Below, one piece after another: positions 32,627 to 41,994 of a DNA stretch of 64,000 nt (position 1 is its first letter; each line of letters starts with the position of its first letter). The position numbers and the translations under genes were made by a program. This DNA is from an uncultured Litoreibacter sp. (GTDB taxonomy: Bacteria > Pseudomonadota > Alphaproteobacteria > Rhodobacterales > Rhodobacteraceae): the NCBI GenBank assembly GCA_947494645.1, contig CANLVO010000001.1:744001-808000 (forward strand). Direction: 5' to 3'. The notes beneath the pieces were generated by a model. That model had not been told where the DNA came from, did no database searches, and saw only the letters and a program-made list of their open reading frames with translations.

Positions 32627-33961
32627 ATGACGGCAATCCGCGTCAAGAAGCTGCCCGTGGATCCCGGCCCCGCCGCGTGGAACGCGCTTTTGCCGGAGCG
32701 TACGGCGGCTGTGACGCTGGAAGAGCATATCACCAGCGACTGGCTGGTCATCGGCGCGGGGTTTGCAGGCCTCGCCGCCGCCCGCAGGTTGTCGCAGCTT
32801 TGCCCCACCGATAAGATCACGGTGCTTGACGCGGCCCGCGTGGCCGAAGGGCCTGCCGGGCGCAATTCTGGATTCATGATCGACTTGCCGCATGACCTGT
32901 CCTCGCAAGACTATGGCGGTGCGCTTGAGCATGACCGGCACCTCACAGCTGACAATCGTCACGCGATCTCATTCGCTGCCGAGATGGCGCGGGACTACGG
33001 GTTGGACCAGACGGCCTTTACGCACAGCGGCAAGGTCAACGGCGCGGCGACAGCCAAGGGAGACAAACACAACCGCAGCTACGCAGCACATCTGGAGGCC
33101 TTGGGCGAGCCGTATGACATGCTCGACGCGACGGCGATGGAAGCATTGACCGGCACCAGCTACTACCAAAGCGGGCTCTTCACGCCCGGCACCGCGATGA
33201 TCCAGCCTGCGGCTTTTGTGCGCGGGGTGGCTGCGGGGCTCACCTCGAACCGGGTGCAAATCTTCGAAAACAGCCCTGTCAGGGAGTTGTCGCGGGATGG
33301 CAGCTGGACTGCGAAGACCCCGAACGGGTCGGTCACCGCGCCGAACGTTATCCTGGCGGTGAACGGTCATCTGAACAGCTTTGGCTACCTGCAGAACCGC
33401 CTGATGCATGTGTTCACCTACGCGTCGATGACCCGCGCCTTGACCAATGCCGAGGTGGAAGCGCTTGGCGGCAAGCCGCTTTGGGCGCTGACGCCGGCCG
33501 ATCCCGTAGGCACCACCGTGCGCCGCATTGCAGGGGCCGGCGGCGACAGAATCATCATCCGCAACCGCTTCACCTATGACCCCAGCATGGAGGTTGATGC
33601 GGCACGGATGGCGCAGGTCGCACGCGATCATGACCGGGCCTTTCTGGCGCGCTTCCCGATGCTGCAAGGGGTCGAGATGGAGCACCGCTGGGGCGGCCGA
33701 CTTTGTCTGAGCCGCAACAATGTGGGCGTGCTGGGAGAGCTCGATAAAGGGCTTTTTGCGGCCTGCTGCCAAAACGGGCTCGGCACCACGCGGGGCATGT
33801 TGTCGGGACTGCTCGCGTCGGAGCTCGCGACCGGAACGGCGTCGGACCGGTTGACCAGGGCGCTGACAGCGCCTGCACCAACGCGTCTTCCTCCGTTCAT
33901 GAAGCTTGGCGCGAACGCCTATCTGAAATGGCAAGAGGCCAAGGCGGGGGCCGAATTGTAA
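32627..33961 (+). CDS. FAD-dependent amine/amino-acid oxidoreductase (DAO family)
   Basis: A 444-residue flavoprotein of the DAO family. The FAD Rossmann motif VIGAGFAGLAAARRL is at about 41-55, followed by GRNSGFMIDLPHDLSS, with late GLGTTRGMLSGLLASEL as the second FAD contact. Proteins of this kind oxidise N-methyl glycine derivatives, gamma-glutamyl-amines or betaine breakdown products, making aldehydes and amines. It begins 1 bp after the mttB-like stop, so it takes part in the same pathway. The exact amine is unknown. Confidence 0.87.
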   Translation: MTAIRVKKLPVDPGPAAWNALLPERTAAVTLEEHITSDWLVIGAGFAGLAAARRLSQLCPTDKITVLDAARVAEGPAGRNSGFMIDLPHDLSSQDYGGALEHDRHLTADNRHAISFAAEMARDYGLDQTAFTHSGKVNGAATAKGDKHNRSYAAHLEALGEPYDMLDATAMEALTGTSYYQSGLFTPGTAMIQPAAFVRGVAAGLTSNRVQIFENSPVRELSRDGSWTAKTPNGSVTAPNVILAVNGHLNSFGYLQNRLMHVFTYASMTRALTNAEVEALGGKPLWALTPADPVGTTVRRIAGAGGDRIIIRNRFTYDPSMEVDAARMAQVARDHDRAFLARFPMLQGVEMEHRWGGRLCLSRNNVGVLGELDKGLFAACCQNGLGTTRGMLSGLLASELATGTASDRLTRALTAPAPTRLPPFMKLGANAYLKWQEAKAGAEL

Positions 33962-34026
33962 GACGGCTTTCTCAATGGTCGATGCTTTGCTATGTAGGAT
34001 CAGTTTTTTCTATCACTGAGCCACCT

Positions 34027-34917
34027 ATGATCAAAAGTCAGATTACCCTAAAACAGCTTGAGGCCTTTGCCTTCGTTGTCGACACAGGCACGTTTCGGGC
34101 CGCCGCAGCGGCACTCGGAACCACGCAGCCAAATATCTCCGCGCGGATTGCGGCGTTGGAAGGCGCGTTGAAGACGTCTTTGTTGTCGCGTGACGCAGGC
34201 TCGGTCCGGCTGACGGCGGATGGGGCCAAGTTGATCGGCAAGGCCCGCGATGTGCTATGGGCCGGCGAAGCGTTGATCGAAGAGGCCGGGCGGCAAGAAC
34301 TGATCGAAGAGCGGCTGCGCCTCGGGGTGTCAGAACTGGTCGCTTGCACGTGGTTGCAAAACTTCCTGCGGCTGCTCAAGTCGGCCTATCCGAAATTGCG
34401 GGTCCAGCTCGAGGTCGACCTGACCGCTGTGATCGAGGCGCGGCTCATGGAGGGACATCTTGATCTCGCCATTCAGACCGGCCCCTTCAAGTCAAATGCC
34501 TATGCCGCCAAGGCGCTGGGGCAGGAGCCCTATTGCTGGGTGGCCAGCCCTGATCTGTCGGCGAAACTAGGCAAGGCGCGGTCCTTGCCTGACCTGTTCG
34601 AGCACACGATCCTGACCCATGCCAAAGATACGCAAGCGGGGTACGCCCTTCATCAGCAGGCACGGGAACGGGGGCTGAGCAGTGACCAGATCGTGCATTC
34701 AAGCGCCCTGTCGGCCTGCGTTCCGATGGCGCTCGAGGGTCTGGGGGTCGGGTTGCTGCCCCGCCGTCTGGTGACCCGCGAGATCGCGGCGGGTGAGCTG
34801 CAGGAACTACACTCAGACTGGCTGCCGGATGCCCTGTCTTTCTCAGCCAGATACGCCTCTCAGCGCGCGGCACTTTATGTAAGTAAGGCCGCAGGTCTGG
34901 CGGCGCAGGCGGCCTAG
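34027..34917 (+). CDS. LysR-family regulator before the hyuAB genes
   Basis: A 296-residue LysR-type transcription factor. The helix-turn-helix FAFVVDTGTFRAAAAALGTTQPNISARIAALEGALK (about 12-47) is followed by a substrate-binding domain (about 90-290) containing LRLGVSELVACTWLQNF and LDLAIQTGPF. The ATG at 34027 gives the usual start; a longer frame upstream is not supported. It is transcribed in the same direction as the following HyuA gene, 112 bp away, and probably controls it. Inducer unknown. Confidence 0.9.
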   Translation: MIKSQITLKQLEAFAFVVDTGTFRAAAAALGTTQPNISARIAALEGALKTSLLSRDAGSVRLTADGAKLIGKARDVLWAGEALIEEAGRQELIEERLRLGVSELVACTWLQNFLRLLKSAYPKLRVQLEVDLTAVIEARLMEGHLDLAIQTGPFKSNAYAAKALGQEPYCWVASPDLSAKLGKARSLPDLFEHTILTHAKDTQAGYALHQQARERGLSSDQIVHSSALSACVPMALEGLGVGLLPRRLVTREIAAGELQELHSDWLPDALSFSARYASQRAALYVSKAAGLAAQAA

Positions 34918-35029
34918 CGGATCAGAGGATAAATAAAACTGATCAAGCTGAAAGAATTAATCAATTTGCATTTGAAAACCTGTGGTGGGCAACTGGGTCG
35001 AAGAACAGGACAACGACTCGGAGCGCGCT

Positions 35030-37117
35030 ATGCAGAACAACACCATCCGCCTTGGCGTCGATATCGGCGGGACATTTACCGATGTTGTCATGGAAAAAGA
35101 CGGCACGCTCTTTTCGACCAAGGTTCTGACGACCTACACGGCGCCGGAAGACGCCATTATCGACGGGATGCATCAGGTCTGTGCCAAAGCAGGGGTGAGG
35201 CCCTCAGAGATTGGCCAGATCATCCATGGCACCACGCTGGCGACCAACGCCCTGATCGAGCGGCGCGGGGCCAAGACCGCGCTGATCACCACCGAAGGGT
35301 TTCGCGATGTCATCGAGATGCGCACCGAGTCGCGCTTTGAGCAATATGACCTGAACCTGCAATTGCCCGAGCCGCTCTTGCCGCGTCACATGCGGTTCAC
35401 GGTTGCGGGGCGTGTTGACGCCAACGGGCAGGTGTTGATCGATATTGATCGTGCGGAGGCCGAGGCCGTGGTCGACAAGATCGCCGAGGCCGGGTTCGAA
35501 AGCGTCGCAGTCGGACTCATCCACTCCTACCTGAACCCCGCCCATGAACAGCTGGTGCGCGAGGTTTTGGCAGAGAAACTACCGGATGTGTCGGTCTCCA
35601 TCTCCTCCGAGGTCAGCCCGCAGATGCGCGAATATGAGCGCTTCAACACGGTCGTTGCCAACGCCTATATCAAGCCGCTCATGGCCTCCTACCTGGGCCG
35701 TCTTGAGGACCGTTTGAAAGCCGAGGGCGTCCAGTGCCGTATCTTCCTTATGCATTCGGGCGGCGGCATTATCTCCTTGCAAAACGCGGCGGATTTCCCG
35801 GTGCGGCTGGTTGAAAGCGGCCCCGCAGGCGGCGCTGTCTTTGCGGCCCATATCGCCGCTCGGTATGGTTTGGACAAAGTGCTGAGCTTCGACATGGGCG
35901 GCACCACCGCCAAAATTTGCTTGATCAAAAACCAGACGCCCAAGACCTCCCGCGTTTTTGAAGTGGCTCGTACCTACCGCTTCAAGAAGGGCTCCGGCAT
36001 GCCCATTTCCATCCCGGTGATCGATATGGTCGAGATCGGCGCGGGCGGTGGGTCGCTGGCCCATGTGGACGCGATGCGCCAAATTAGGGTCGGGCCGGAA
36101 AGCGCAGGCTCGGAACCTGGGCCAGCCTGTTATGGCCGCGGCGGGGAGCGCCCCGGTGTGACAGATGCCGACCTCGTTTTGGGCAAGCTGGACCCGGACA
36201 ATTTCGCGGGCGGGACAATCAAGCTGCACCCTGAGCAGTCGAAATCTGCGCTTTCCAACCATGTCGGCAACACGCTCGACATGGACGCAGTGGAAGCCGC
36301 CTTTGGGGTGGCCGAGGTGGTAGACGAGAACATGGCCAACGCCGCGCGGGTCCATGCGGTCGAAAACGGCGAGGACCTGTCCGAATACACCATGATCGCC
36401 TTTGGCGGCGCGGCACCGCTGCATGCCGGACGGCTTTGCGAGAAACTCGGCGTGGACCGCTTGTTGGTGCCTGCGGGCGCAGGCGTAGGCTCTGCCATCG
36501 GGTTTCTGCGGGCTCCGTTCAGTTTCGAGGCCAACCGCTCCGTCTATATGAAGCTCAGCGATTTTGACGGGGACCGGATCAAAGGTCTGCTGGCCGACCT
36601 GCAATCCGAGGCCACCGCCTTCGTGCGCACCTGCGACGCCGAAAGCCCGATCCTGTCGGAATTCAAAGTTTATATGCGCTACACCGGGCAGGGCTGGGAA
36701 ATCCCGATCGAGTTGACGGAGGCGCAGGCGATGAACCCTGACGCCGCCACATTCGAGGCGCGGTTTATCGAGGATTACACCAAGCTTTTCGGCCGACCCG
36801 TTCAAGGCATGGATATCGAGATCACCGTTTGGTCGGTCAACGCAACCACGCCCCCTGAACCCGTCGCACGCATGGACGAGGCAACCGGCACAGGGGCCGC
36901 CAGCACGTCAGAAAGCCGCTCGGTCTTTGATCCGGCCACGGGCAGCTATCTGGACGCGCAAGTGGTGGACCGGTTCGGCATGGACCCGGGCGCGCGCGCA
37001 GACGGCCCCGCGGCCATCGTCGAGGACGAGACCACCATCATCATCCCGGCCAGCCGGGACGCCATCTGCCAGCCGGACGGCTGTATCGACGTGATCACCA
37101 AGGAGGCCGCCCAATGA
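35030..37117 (+). CDS. hydantoinase/oxoprolinase family protein, subunit A
   Basis: A 695-residue HyuA-type ATPase. The ATP-binding motifs of the ASKHA fold are visible: GVDIGGTFTDVVME (about 9-22), the LSFDMGGTTAKICLI (about 284-298) and the C-terminal IAFGGAAPLHAGRLCE. It pairs with a HyuB protein and uses ATP to open cyclic amides such as hydantoins, 5-oxoproline or N-methylhydantoin, or acts in acetone/acetophenone carboxylase-like enzymes. GGAG lies 8 bp before the ATG; a GTG start 48 bp upstream is possible. Overlaps the HyuB gene by 4 bp. Confidence 0.88.
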   Translation: MQNNTIRLGVDIGGTFTDVVMEKDGTLFSTKVLTTYTAPEDAIIDGMHQVCAKAGVRPSEIGQIIHGTTLATNALIERRGAKTALITTEGFRDVIEMRTESRFEQYDLNLQLPEPLLPRHMRFTVAGRVDANGQVLIDIDRAEAEAVVDKIAEAGFESVAVGLIHSYLNPAHEQLVREVLAEKLPDVSVSISSEVSPQMREYERFNTVVANAYIKPLMASYLGRLEDRLKAEGVQCRIFLMHSGGGIISLQNAADFPVRLVESGPAGGAVFAAHIAARYGLDKVLSFDMGGTTAKICLIKNQTPKTSRVFEVARTYRFKKGSGMPISIPVIDMVEIGAGGGSLAHVDAMRQIRVGPESAGSEPGPACYGRGGERPGVTDADLVLGKLDPDNFAGGTIKLHPEQSKSALSNHVGNTLDMDAVEAAFGVAEVVDENMANAARVHAVENGEDLSEYTMIAFGGAAPLHAGRLCEKLGVDRLLVPAGAGVGSAIGFLRAPFSFEANRSVYMKLSDFDGDRIKGLLADLQSEATAFVRTCDAESPILSEFKVYMRYTGQGWEIPIELTEAQAMNPDAATFEARFIEDYTKLFGRPVQGMDIEITVWSVNATTPPEPVARMDEATGTGAASTSESRSVFDPATGSYLDAQVVDRFGMDPGARADGPAAIVEDETTIIIPASRDAICQPDGCIDVITKEAAQ

Positions 37118-38823
37118 CCAAGCAACACTCGAACGTCGCCTATCAGGTCATGTGGAACCGGATGATTTCCGTGGTGGAAGAACAGGCGCAGGCATTGGTC
37201 CGCACCGCTTTCTCGACCTCAGTGCGCGAGGCGGGTGATCTGTCGGCGGGCGTCTATGACACTCACGGCAACATGTTGGCCCAGGCTGTCACTGGTACGC
37301 CAGGACATGTCAACGCCATGGCTGACGCGGTGGCACATTTCATCCGCCGCATCGAGCGGCAGAACATCTTTGAGGGCGATGTCTACATCACCAACGATCC
37401 CTGGGAGGGCACCGGCCATCTGCACGATATCACCATGGTGACCCCGTCTTTCCACAAGGGCGCGCTGGTGGGCTTCTTCGCCTGCACCGCGCATATCGTC
37501 GACATTGGCGGGCGCGGTTTCGGGGCCGATGCGCAATCGGTCTACGAGGAAGGGCTCTACATCCCGATTATGAAATTCGCCGAGCGCGGCACGGTGAATG
37601 AGACGCTGACGCGCATCATCCGGGGCAATGTGCGCGAGCCAGATCAGCTGATTGGCGACGTCTATGCTTTGGCCACCTGCAACGAGATCGGCCACCGCCG
37701 CCTCATTGACATGATGGAGGAGTTTGACCTCGATGATCTGGACGGCATCGCCCACTTCATCCTCGACAATTCCCGCCGCGCCACTATTGAGCGCATCGCC
37801 GCTTTGCCGCAGACCAGCGCCACTGGCGAGATGACCATGGACGGCTTTGACGTGCCGATTACGTTGAAAGTGAAAGTCAGCGTGGAAGGTGATCGGATCA
37901 TCTCGGACTTCACGGGCACCTCCGGCCTCGACAAGAAGGGCATCAACTGCCCGCTGGTCTACACCAAGGCCTATGCCTGCTACGCGCTGAAAGTGGCCAT
38001 CGCGCCGGAGATCCCCAACAACGCGGCCTCGCTCGCCCCGTTCGAGATAGCGGCACCCGAAAACACCATCGTCAACGCGCTGCACCCCGCGCCCGTGGCC
38101 TTGCGCCATATCGTGGGCCACTTTGTCCCCGACGCGATGTTCGATGCATTCGACAAGATCGTCCCCGGACTGGTTCCAGCAGAGGGGGCAGGGTGCTTGT
38201 GTAACTTCCAGGTCTCGATGCGGCCCCGCACAGATGCGCCTGCGCCCAAAACGGCGCGGCGCTCCGAAGTGCTGACGTTCAACTCAGGCGGCTCTGGCGC
38301 ACGGCCTGAACATGACGGCCTCAGCGCGACGGCCTTTCCGTCGGGCGTCATGACGATGCCCATCGAGGCCACAGAACATGCAGGCCCCGTCATCATCTGG
38401 CGCAAGGAGCTGCGCCCCGACAGCGGTGGCGCGGGCAAAACCCGTGGCGGGTTGGGGCAATATATGGAAGTGGGCGCACAGGAAGGGCACGAGTTCGACA
38501 TCCAAGCGATGTTCGACCGCGTGAACCACCCCGCCCGTGGACGGCGAGGCGGCAGCGCCGGGGCGCCGACAACCATCGCCCAGGATGATGGCAGCGCGAT
38601 GAACGGCAAGGGCAAACAGTTTGTGCCACATGGCCGCAAAGTGGTCATGGCCTTCCCCGGCGGCGCGGGCTACGGCGACCCTGCGGAGCGCCCGGCCTCA
38701 CAGATCAAGCGCGACCTCGCACGCGGCTATATCTCCGCGGAGACCGCGGCAGAGGCCTACAAGCTGTCGAAGGCAGACATCGCCGAGGTCGCCGCTGCTG
38801 TGGCCCGCGGCGAAGATATCTAG
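37114..38823 (+). CDS. hydantoinase/oxoprolinase family protein, subunit B
   Basis: A 569-residue HyuB-type subunit. Conserved features include MISVVEEQAQALVRTAFSTSVREAGDLSAGVYD, NDPWEGTGHLHDITMVTP and DFTGTS, followed by a metal-centre region ending in GGAGYGDPAERP. Together with HyuA it forms an ATP-dependent ring-opening enzyme, with the B subunit carrying the amide-binding site. The gene overlaps hyuA by 4 bp. Without a database search the substrate (N-methylhydantoin, oxoproline or another lactam) stays open. Confidence 0.88.
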   Translation: MTKQHSNVAYQVMWNRMISVVEEQAQALVRTAFSTSVREAGDLSAGVYDTHGNMLAQAVTGTPGHVNAMADAVAHFIRRIERQNIFEGDVYITNDPWEGTGHLHDITMVTPSFHKGALVGFFACTAHIVDIGGRGFGADAQSVYEEGLYIPIMKFAERGTVNETLTRIIRGNVREPDQLIGDVYALATCNEIGHRRLIDMMEEFDLDDLDGIAHFILDNSRRATIERIAALPQTSATGEMTMDGFDVPITLKVKVSVEGDRIISDFTGTSGLDKKGINCPLVYTKAYACYALKVAIAPEIPNNAASLAPFEIAAPENTIVNALHPAPVALRHIVGHFVPDAMFDAFDKIVPGLVPAEGAGCLCNFQVSMRPRTDAPAPKTARRSEVLTFNSGGSGARPEHDGLSATAFPSGVMTMPIEATEHAGPVIIWRKELRPDSGGAGKTRGGLGQYMEVGAQEGHEFDIQAMFDRVNHPARGRRGGSAGAPTTIAQDDGSAMNGKGKQFVPHGRKVVMAFPGGAGYGDPAERPASQIKRDLARGYISAETAAEAYKLSKADIAEVAAAVARGEDI

Positions 38824-38869
38824 GCCCGCCTCCTCGGGCGGCGCAACGAATAGCAAAAGGAGCATCCAG

Positions 38870-39571
38870 ATGACTAAAGTTGCAATGATAACCGCCGGTG
38901 GCTCTGGCATGGGCGCAGACAGCGCGCGCGCTTTGGCCGCTGACGGATTCAAGGTCGCCATCCTGTCCTCGTCGGGCAAGGGAGAGGCCTTAGCCAAGGA
39001 GCTTGGCGGTGTCGGTATTACCGGCACCAACAAATCCGTCGAGGACCTGCAAAAGTTGGTCGACGCCGCGATGGATCACTGGGGCCGTATCGACGTGCTG
39101 GTCAACTCCGCAGGTCACGGCCCCCGCGCCCCGGTACTGGAGCTGACAGACGCAGACTGGCACGAGGGCATGGAGGTCTATTTCCTCAACGCGGTCCGCC
39201 CGACCCGGCTTGTCACCCCGATCATGCAAAAACAGGGCGGCGGTGCGATCATCAACATCTCGACTTTCGCGGCGTTTGAGCCGAACCCCGTTTTCCCGAC
39301 CTCTGGCGTGATGCGGGCCGGTTTGGCGGCGTTCTCCAAGCTCTTTGCGGACAAATACGCTGCCGAAAATATCCGCATGAACAACGTGTTACCGGGCTTC
39401 ATTGACAGCCTGCCCGAGAAGGAAGAGTTCCGCGTGATGGTGCCTATGGGCCGCTACGGCAGCTCGCTGAACGAGATCGCCAGCGTGGTGGCGTTTCTGG
39501 CTTCAGAGGGCGGGGCCTATATCACGGGCCAGAACATTCGCGTCGATGGCGGCATCACGCGTTCCGTCTAG
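38870..39571 (+). CDS. SDR-fold protein with altered catalytic site
   Basis: A 233-residue short-chain dehydrogenase/reductase-fold protein. The cofactor loop is TAGGSGMG at about 8-15 and NSAG is present. The usual active-site Tyr-x3-Lys is replaced by SGVMR within PTSGVMRAGLAAFSKLFA, so both catalytic residues are missing, while the Ser in NISTF is kept. AAAAGGAG precedes the ATG. It follows hyuB by 46 bp and converges on the nitroreductase, overlapping its stop by 4 bp. It may bind NAD(P) but act differently from a classical SDR. Confidence 0.85.
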   Translation: MTKVAMITAGGSGMGADSARALAADGFKVAILSSSGKGEALAKELGGVGITGTNKSVEDLQKLVDAAMDHWGRIDVLVNSAGHGPRAPVLELTDADWHEGMEVYFLNAVRPTRLVTPIMQKQGGGAIINISTFAAFEPNPVFPTSGVMRAGLAAFSKLFADKYAAENIRMNNVLPGFIDSLPEKEEFRVMVPMGRYGSSLNEIASVVAFLASEGGAYITGQNIRVDGGITRSV

Positions 39572-40410
39572 GTGAGATCGAACCCCTTGGCGCGGATGAA
39601 GGCCCCGAAATCAGCCCGTTCCGGCTGCGCATACTGCCGCACTTTGTCCTCCGACCAGCCATAGCTGTCGCTGTGGCCAAACTTCTCGGGAGACCGCTGG
39701 CTGGCATAGGGCTGTACGGCAGAGCGGTCCGCGTCATAGGTGGTGACGGCCTCCCGCAGGTCGGGCTCGGTATAGCGATCTTTATGGACCGTGACGTGCA
39801 ACGGCAGGCGCTTTGACACTTCTGGCGCGGTGGCCCGATAGCCAATCGCCAGACCCGCAAACGGGAAGACGTGATCCGGCAGGCCAAGCAGGTCGGATAC
39901 CGCCGAAGCCTCGTTGCGCACAGCGCTGATCGGGCAGCAGCCAAGCCCCGCCGCCTCGGCGGCTGTGACGAAGGCACCTAGCGCAATCGCGGCATCTGCG
40001 GTGGCGTTGAAGAAGGCGTCGCAATGGTCATTGGCAAAGGCGGTCCCATGCCACTCATGCAGCAGCCGCTGCCGCCGGTTATTGCCGCAAAACACCGCAA
40101 GCATCGGCGCGCCAGCGACCCATGCCTGCCCAGAGACCAGCGCGCTGAGTTTCGAGCGTGTCTCTGGCTCGGTCAGCAGGATGATATCGCGCTGCTGCAG
40201 GTCGCTTTTCGTCGGCGAGGCCAGCGCCACGGCACAGAGCGTCTCCAGCAACGCCATCGGCACCGCCCGGTCCGTGAAACGGCGACACGACCCTCGCGCA
40301 GACATCGACCGCAGAACCGGGTTATCGGTCAAAGAGGCGCAGGCCTCCGGCGCGTCGCTATAGCGCTGTTTCAGGGTTTCAACCAGATCAGGAGGGGGGT
40401 GGTGCGCCAT
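39568..40410 (-). CDS. NfsA-like nitroreductase family protein
   Basis: A 280-residue FMN-dependent nitroreductase. RGSCRRFTDRAVP near 39-51 is the FMN-binding start of the fold, then SPTKSDLQQRDIILL, and AAEAAGLGCCPISAVRN is the second FMN contact. The C terminus has a long tail (SYGWSEDKVRQYAQPERADFGAFIRAKGFDLT) present in the NfsA-type group. It reduces nitro or quinone compounds with NAD(P)H. It converges on the SDR gene, is divergent from the sdh-like operon and stands alone on its strand. Confidence 0.85.
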   Translation of the reverse strand: MAHHPPPDLVETLKQRYSDAPEACASLTDNPVLRSMSARGSCRRFTDRAVPMALLETLCAVALASPTKSDLQQRDIILLTEPETRSKLSALVSGQAWVAGAPMLAVFCGNNRRQRLLHEWHGTAFANDHCDAFFNATADAAIALGAFVTAAEAAGLGCCPISAVRNEASAVSDLLGLPDHVFPFAGLAIGYRATAPEVSKRLPLHVTVHKDRYTEPDLREAVTTYDADRSAVQPYASQRSPEKFGHSDSYGWSEDKVRQYAQPERADFGAFIRAKGFDLT

Positions 40411-40439
40411 CTCGTGTTCCCAAACGTCAGGGCACGCGC

Positions 40440-40488
40440 CGTTAGGAACGCTAACGAAAACATAAAGAATTTATCGCGTTCATAAAGC
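40440..40488. promoter_or_regulatory. inverted and direct repeats in the divergent region
   Basis: CGTTAG-GAACG-CTAACG (40440-40456) is a perfect 6 bp inverted repeat, and CATAAAG occurs at about 40462 and 40482, all within the 137 bp between the nitroreductase start and the sdhB-like start. These are candidate regulator sites for either gene. The LysR gene at 45549 is a possible partner but lies at the far end of the operon. Confidence 0.35.
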
Positions 40489-40547
40489 CGTGCTATTGCT
40501 TTAACTATGGCACTGAACCCGCCTGCATGGGAAGGCCCACGGTACAG

Positions 40548-41279
40548 ATGGCTCAAATGACGTTGGACAATTTGAAAGTCACAATCGCGCGGGGAGACGG
40601 ATCTGACGTCCGCCCACAGGTGTTCGACGTGCCGGCCTACGCCAACCAAACCGTGCTCGACGTGGTCTCCTGGGTACAGCAAAATGCGGATCCCACCTTG
40701 AGCTACCGTTTCGCCTGCCGGGTCGGCATGTGCGGCAGCTGCGCGATGATGGTCAACGGCGTGCCGCGCTGGACGTGCCGGACCCATATCTCCAAGGTGC
40801 TGGAGGGCGACGCGGTCACTATCGCACCCCTGCGCAACCTGCCGGTGATCAAGGATCTGGTGGTCGATATGGATCCCTTCTTTGACAAATGGGTCGGGGC
40901 TGAGGGCGTCCACCACGGCGCGCTGACGCGGGACGATCCAATCGCGGAAATCGACGAGGCCAGCGAAACCCGGGTAGAGGCCAATGCAGGGATCGAGTGC
41001 ATCAACTGCTCCGTCTGCTACGCCGCCTGCGACACCGTGGCGGGAAATGCGGACTATCTCGGCCCGGCGGCCTTGCAACGCGCATGGACCCTGTTGAACG
41101 ACGCCAAAGACGAAGGGCGCGCGGCGATCCTTGATGCGGTCTCTGGAAGCGGCGGCTGCCACAACTGCCACTCCATGGGCTCCTGCACGACCTACTGCCC
41201 CAATGATCTTGATCCGATGTCCGCCATCGCAGGCCTCAAACGCGAGACCGCCAAATCGTTTTTCCGGGGGCGGCGCTGA
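40548..41279 (+). CDS. succinate dehydrogenase/fumarate reductase-like iron-sulfur protein
   Basis: A 243-residue electron-transfer subunit. The 2Fe-2S ligands are in FACRVGMCGSCAMMVNG with a later WTCRTH, the 4Fe-4S ligands in CINCSVCYAAC, and the third cluster in GCHNCHSMGSCTTYCPNDLDP, giving the usual cluster set of SdhB/FrdB. A start at 40527 (MGRPTVQ) is an alternative; 40548 is preferred for the GGAAGG upstream. It is first in an operon order B-C-D-A that differs from the usual C-D-A-B housekeeping sdh, so this is a paralogue. Confidence 0.88.
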   Translation: MAQMTLDNLKVTIARGDGSDVRPQVFDVPAYANQTVLDVVSWVQQNADPTLSYRFACRVGMCGSCAMMVNGVPRWTCRTHISKVLEGDAVTIAPLRNLPVIKDLVVDMDPFFDKWVGAEGVHHGALTRDDPIAEIDEASETRVEANAGIECINCSVCYAACDTVAGNADYLGPAALQRAWTLLNDAKDEGRAAILDAVSGSGGCHNCHSMGSCTTYCPNDLDPMSAIAGLKRETAKSFFRGRR

Positions 41280-41641
41280 TGCTGACGCTGCGCCTCTACA
41301 TGCTGCAACGCATCACTGCGCTTCTCATGGCCCCGCTGGTCATAGGTCACCTGGCGGTCATGATCTACGCAATCCAGGGCGGACTAAGCGCGGCTGAGAT
41401 TCTAGGCCGTACCCAAGGCTCGGTAGCGTGGTTTGCGTTCTACGGCACGTTTGTTGCGGCGGTTTCTGTCCATGGAGCCATCGGATTGCGCACCATTGCC
41501 CACGAGTGGGGCGGGGTGCGCGGCTCGGCGCTTGAGGCCGTCATGTGGGGCATTGGCGCAGGCCTGTTCATCTTGGGAGCACGTGCCGTCTGGGCCGTGA
41601 CCTTCGCGCAAGGCTTGGGCGCACAAGGACTGAGCACATGA
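41279..41641 (+). CDS. SdhC/FrdC-like membrane anchor, first
   Basis: A 120-residue membrane protein with three hydrophobic spans. Conserved His residues are in VIGHLAVMIYA and SVHGAIGLRTIAHEW, candidate haem b or quinone-site ligands. It overlaps the iron-sulfur subunit by one base and the second anchor by 4 bp. Together the two anchors would hold the flavoprotein and Fe-S subunits on the membrane and pass electrons to quinone. Confidence 0.78.
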   Translation: MLTLRLYMLQRITALLMAPLVIGHLAVMIYAIQGGLSAAEILGRTQGSVAWFAFYGTFVAAVSVHGAIGLRTIAHEWGGVRGSALEAVMWGIGAGLFILGARAVWAVTFAQGLGAQGLST

Positions 41642-41991
41642 GGGCCGCGCGCGGCATCACCTCACGGGCGCATCCGCTCTGGCTGGCCTATATTCTGCAC
41701 CGCCTCTCCGGGCTTGCACTGGCGCTGTTTCTGCCGCTGCATTTCTGGGTGCTGGCCATGGCCGTCAGCAACCCCGACAGGCTCGACGGGTTCCTCCAAA
41801 TGACCGAAACCGGCACGGTCAAGCTTGCTGAGTTCGGCCTCGTTTTCCTTCTGGCTGTCCACATGTTCGGCGGGCTGCGGCTGATGGCGATGGAGTGGCT
41901 GCCGTGGAGCGCCCCTCAAAAGACGCTCGCCGCGTCGGCCACCGCGCTCTCCTTTTTGATCGCAGGCCTCTTCTTGGTAAAGGCGGTGTAG
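41638..41991 (+). CDS. SdhC-type membrane anchor, second
   Basis: A 117-residue membrane protein with three spans. It contains YILHRLSGLALALFLPLHFWVLA, the family HR-x-SG-x-LALFLP-x-H signature of SdhC cytochrome b subunits, and a second His in LAVHMFGGLRLMAMEW. The ATGA overlap with the first anchor and 3 bp spacing to the flavoprotein show tight coupling. Haem ligation by these His residues is inferred from family. Confidence 0.8.
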   Translation: MRAARGITSRAHPLWLAYILHRLSGLALALFLPLHFWVLAMAVSNPDRLDGFLQMTETGTVKLAEFGLVFLLAVHMFGGLRLMAMEWLPWSAPQKTLAASATALSFLIAGLFLVKAV

Positions 41992-41994
41992 CCC

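Noticed and set aside
35579-36805. Minus-strand open frame inside the hyuA gene
   Set aside because: Shadow of the hydantoinase A frame; no domain and no start signal.
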